From contig JAAFGY010000017.1 in the NCBI GenBank assembly GCA_010365135.1, positions 1 through 33,625 of the forward strand: a stretch of DNA of 33,625 nucleotides. Direction: 5' to 3'. Made by a program: the position numbers and the translations under genes. The notes beneath the pieces are model-generated. The model was not told where the DNA came from. It saw only the letters and a program-made list of their open reading frames with translations, and ran no database searches. Shown here in pieces: positions 31,839-33,625 of the stretch. The stretch is from Flavobacterium sp. (lineage in GTDB: Bacteria; Bacteroidota; Bacteroidia; Flavobacteriales; Flavobacteriaceae). Position 1 is the first letter of the stretch, and every line of letters starts with the position of its first letter.

Positions 31839-32882
31839 TTAGTTCAAAAAATCCTTTTCGATAAAATTATGAATAACGATTGGAAATGGGAATGTTTTTA
31901 AAACTTTAGAATTAATACCGTTTTCGATAATTCCTTTTACTCGCACTTTCCAAAACTTAATGTGCAAATGTTGATGCGATAATTTATGAATGATAGCTTC
32001 TGTATTGATTTCTGACAGACTTTCTAGTTCATTTTCATTGAAAAAACAGGACTGAATGCGCTCTGCTATACAATCAAAATCTTCTGTTTTTTCCGTTTCA
32101 ATCAGCGGAAATTCGTAGAGATTGTGCCAAATTCCTTTGGCAGTTCGCTTTTGAATGATCGTGTTTTGATTTTCATCCAAAACCACCAAATAATTAAAGT
32201 AACGATTTCTAACCTTCAACTTCTTGGATTTTACAGGCAATTGATCGACTTTCTTTTTTTGCAAAGCGGCGCAACTGGTGTTGAATATACAAATAGAACA
32301 ATTCGGACTTTTAGGAACACATTGCAAAGCTCCAAATTCCATTATAGCTTGATTGAACATAGCAGGCTTGTCTTTTGGCATTAATTCGAAAGCCAAAGCC
32401 GCAAATTCTTTCTTGGCGGAAGCCGATGCAATATCGGTTTCAACCTCAAAATAGCGCGACAAAACTCGGAAAACATTTCCATCGACAACGGGAACAGGTT
32501 CATTATAAGAAAAAGAAGCAATTGCAGCTGCGGTATATTCACCAACCCCTTTTAATTGAAGTAAGTCATTATAATTATCTGGAAATTTTCCTGATAATTC
32601 TGTGGCGATAAACTGAGCGGTTTTGTGCAAATTTCGAGCCCGAGAATAATAGCCCAAGCCTTGCCAAAGTTTTAAAACCTGTTCTTCATTGGCTGCAGCC
32701 AAATCAAAAACAGTTGGAAAATTAGCCGTAAAAGACATAAAATAAGGTGTTCCTTGTGCCACTCGCGTTTGCTGAAGCATAATTTCGGACAGCCAAATTA
32801 GATAGGGATTATCGGTTTTTCGCCATGGCAAATCGCGCTTGTTTTCTAAATACCACCTTATCAACGATTTGGAAAAATTCAT
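31839..32882 (-). CDS. mutY: A/G-specific adenine glycosylase
   Basis: A 347-residue enzyme with the helix-hairpin-helix glycosylase fold: catalytic Glu33 in WLSEIMLQQTRV, HhH motif LLQLKGVGEYTAAAIASF (107-124), catalytic Asp134 in VPVVDGNVFRV, and a 4Fe-4S cluster from Cys188, Cys195, Cys198 and Cys204 (C-x6-C-x2-C-x5-C). The C-terminal NUDIX-like domain (about 220-345) senses 8-oxoguanine. It removes adenine mispaired with 8-oxoguanine. It heads the leftward cluster and is divergent from the HU-family gene. Confidence 0.95.
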   Translation of the reverse strand: MNFSKSLIRWYLENKRDLPWRKTDNPYLIWLSEIMLQQTRVAQGTPYFMSFTANFPTVFDLAAANEEQVLKLWQGLGYYSRARNLHKTAQFIATELSGKFPDNYNDLLQLKGVGEYTAAAIASFSYNEPVPVVDGNVFRVLSRYFEVETDIASASAKKEFAALAFELMPKDKPAMFNQAIMEFGALQCVPKSPNCSICIFNTSCAALQKKKVDQLPVKSKKLKVRNRYFNYLVVLDENQNTIIQKRTAKGIWHNLYEFPLIETEKTEDFDCIAERIQSCFFNENELESLSEINTEAIIHKLSHQHLHIKFWKVRVKGIIENGINSKVLKTFPFPIVIHNFIEKDFLN

Positions 32883-32899
32883 CTTTAAATATTAGTTAG

Positions 32900-32907
32900 C
32901 AAAAGTA
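32900..32907 (-). promoter_or_regulatory. Candidate -7 box for mutY
   Basis: The minus strand reads TACTTTTG, a full TAnnTTTG match 17 bp before the mutY ATG, giving a short leader. Confidence 0.5.
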
Positions 32908-32940
32908 AAAGTTTATGTTATTAAATTTTAATGAATTAGG

Positions 32941-32972
32941 TTGAATATTTGTTTTTTTAATTCATATATTTG
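32941..32972 (+). promoter_or_regulatory. Candidate promoter of the HU-family gene
   Basis: TTG (32941-32943) and TATATTTG (32965-32972) are 21 bp apart, a good match to the Bacteroidota primary sigma pattern. The ATG is 43 bp downstream. Confidence 0.6.
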
Positions 32973-33015
32973 CAACCTCAAAAAATTAGTACACAATTAT
33001 AAATTACGAATAAAA

Positions 33016-33306
33016 ATGACAAAAGCAGATATCGTAGCAAAAATCTCAGAGAGATTAGGTCTAGAAAAAGGAGATGTTCAGGCAACTGTTGAGACCTTTA
33101 TGACGGAAGTAAAAAATTCATTAGAAACTGGAGACAATGTTTATTTAAGAGGTTTCGGAAGCTTTATTGTGAAAACAAGAGCGGAAAAAACAGGAAGAAA
33201 TATTTCAAAAAATACCACGATTAAAATTCCTGCACACAACATCCCAGCATTTAAACCTGCAAAAGTGTTTGTTGAAGGAGTTAAGACCAATAACGAAGCA
33301 AAATAA
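33016..33306 (+). CDS. HU/IHF-family DNA-binding protein
   Basis: The ATG at 33016 gives 96 residues; an upstream in-frame start would place the promoter inside the gene. The protein begins MTKADIVAKISERLGLEKGDV, has the conserved VYLRGFGSFIVKTRAEKTGRNI turn, and the DNA-binding arm IKIPAHNIPAFKPAKVF. This is the small HU/IHF type that bends and packs DNA as a dimer. The gene is divergent from mutY and followed 30 bp later by the small basic protein gene, and the two may be co-transcribed. Confidence 0.94.
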   Translation: MTKADIVAKISERLGLEKGDVQATVETFMTEVKNSLETGDNVYLRGFGSFIVKTRAEKTGRNISKNTTIKIPAHNIPAFKPAKVFVEGVKTNNEAK

Positions 33307-33336
33307 AAACATTATTAATCACAAAATCACCAGATT

Positions 33337-33429
33337 ATGCCAAGTGGTAAAAAAAGGAAGAGACATAAGGTAGCAACGCACAAACGCAAAAAAAGAGCGA
33401 GAGCTAACCGTCACAAAAAGAAAAAGTAG
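33337..33429 (+). CDS. 30-residue, very basic small protein (AURKAIP1/COX24-like candidate)
   Basis: ATG at 33337 opens a 30-codon frame to TAG at 33427. The product begins MPSGKKRKRHKVATHKRKKR; 20 of its 30 residues are Lys, Arg or His and it has no acidic residue. The KRKRHKVATHKRKKR core resembles the AURKAIP1/COX24 (mitoribosomal mS38-like) domain that short Bacteroidota proteins are annotated with. A ribosome-bound role is plausible by that family link but not shown here. It follows the HU-family gene by 30 bp and ends in its own terminator. The low codon complexity (mostly AAA, AAG, CGN, CAC) makes it easy for gene callers to miss. Confidence 0.8.
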   Translation: MPSGKKRKRHKVATHKRKKRARANRHKKKK

Positions 33430-33445
33430 TTTTAAACTACTTTTT
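33421..33445 (+). terminator. Terminator palindrome overlapping the small gene's stop codon
   Basis: AAAAAGTAGTTT (33421-33432) and AAACTACTTTTT (33434-33445) are perfect complements around one T, so the usable hairpin has a loop of about five bases, and a T-rich tail follows. The left arm contains the last two Lys codons and the TAG stop at 33427-33429. Confidence 0.8.
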
Positions 33446-33483
33446 TCTTTTTAAAAGTTCATTGAAATTTGGAAAAAAGAATG

Positions 33484-33548
33484 CAGATTACAGATTACAG
33501 ATTGCAGTTCTAACTGCCGCCTGAAAACTGCCTCCTGCCGACTGGATT
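33484..33548. repeat. Heptad-phased intergenic array with strand switch
   Basis: Nine 7-bp steps in register: CAGATTA (33484), CAGATTA (33491), CAGATTG (33498), CAGTTCT (33505), then units with CTG in the complementary sense (33514, 33521, 33528, 33535, 33542). The join CAGTTCTAACTG (33505-33516) is a palindrome. Confidence 0.75.
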
Positions 33549-33603
33549 CCTCCCGGGTTCAATACCTGTTAAAATTATTGTTTAATCCATCCTTACAATT
33601 CAG

Positions 33604-33625
33604 TTATGAGTTATGAGTTATGAGT
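33604..33625. repeat. 7-bp tandem repeat at the window edge
   Basis: TTATGAG occurs three times in tandem at 33604, 33611 and 33618, with the first T of a fourth copy as the last base. The array probably continues beyond the window. Between 33549 and 33603 I see no gene. Confidence 0.8.

Noticed and set aside
32941..33015. Upstream start for the HU-family gene adding 25 residues
   Set aside because: It would put the good promoter match (32941-32972) inside the gene, and the family begins at MTKADIV.

Overview
The window comes from a Bacteroidota genome, almost certainly Flavobacterium or a close relative. The signs are AT-rich DNA, start codons preceded by A-rich stretches rather than Shine-Dalgarno sequences, several TAnnTTTG-type -7 promoter boxes, a SusC/SusD pair, gliding genes gldD and gldE, a type IX secretion (type B sorting) adhesin, and a mevalonate pathway operon.

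Region 1 (1-16405) is a starch/maltodextrin utilisation locus. A SusD-like lipoprotein (cut by the window start) and a SusC-like TonB-dependent transporter read leftward. A LacI-type regulator reads rightward, followed by an MFS sugar transporter, beta-phosphoglucomutase, a GH65 maltose phosphorylase, a REP-associated tyrosine transposase (RAYT), a GH13 cyclomaltodextrinase/amylase, a GH31 alpha-glucosidase and a GH13 lipoprotein amylase, ending at a strong terminator. The likely flow is: oligosaccharide uptake through SusCD, trimming in the periplasm by GH13/GH31 enzymes, transport of maltose into the cytoplasm, and phosphorolysis to glucose plus beta-glucose-1-phosphate, which becomes glucose-6-phosphate. 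Four near-identical double-palindrome repeats lie one per gene junction from the GH65 gene to the last amylase, and two of them bracket the RAYT. A candidate LacI operator skeleton, ACTAnnACGTnnTAGT, occurs upstream of both susC and the transporter.

Region 2 (16621-19417) holds a JmjC/cupin-8-like protein, a glycerophosphodiester phosphodiesterase and an HI0933-type flavoprotein. A different double palindrome separates the last two.

Region 3 (19549-23688) is one large secreted adhesin with sixteen about 68-residue units, nine of which are exact-length 204-bp near-copies, plus a type B T9SS tail. A bidirectional terminator separates it from a convergent tspO.

Region 4 (24300-29027) is a mevalonate/isoprenoid operon (mvaD, GHMP kinase, UbiA) with a MazEF-like toxin-antitoxin pair inserted between mvaD and the kinase, then a structured intergenic repeat and an rRNA pseudouridine synthase.

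Region 5 (29103-33625) holds a SnoaL-like protein, the leftward mutY-ssb-gldE-gldD cluster, and rightward an HU-family gene and an unlisted 30-codon very basic protein gene whose stop codon lies inside its own terminator. Intergenic arrays with a strict 7-bp period, two of them switching strand sense midway, occur at three places and at the very end of the window. No rRNA, tRNA, CRISPR array or complete insertion sequence was seen.
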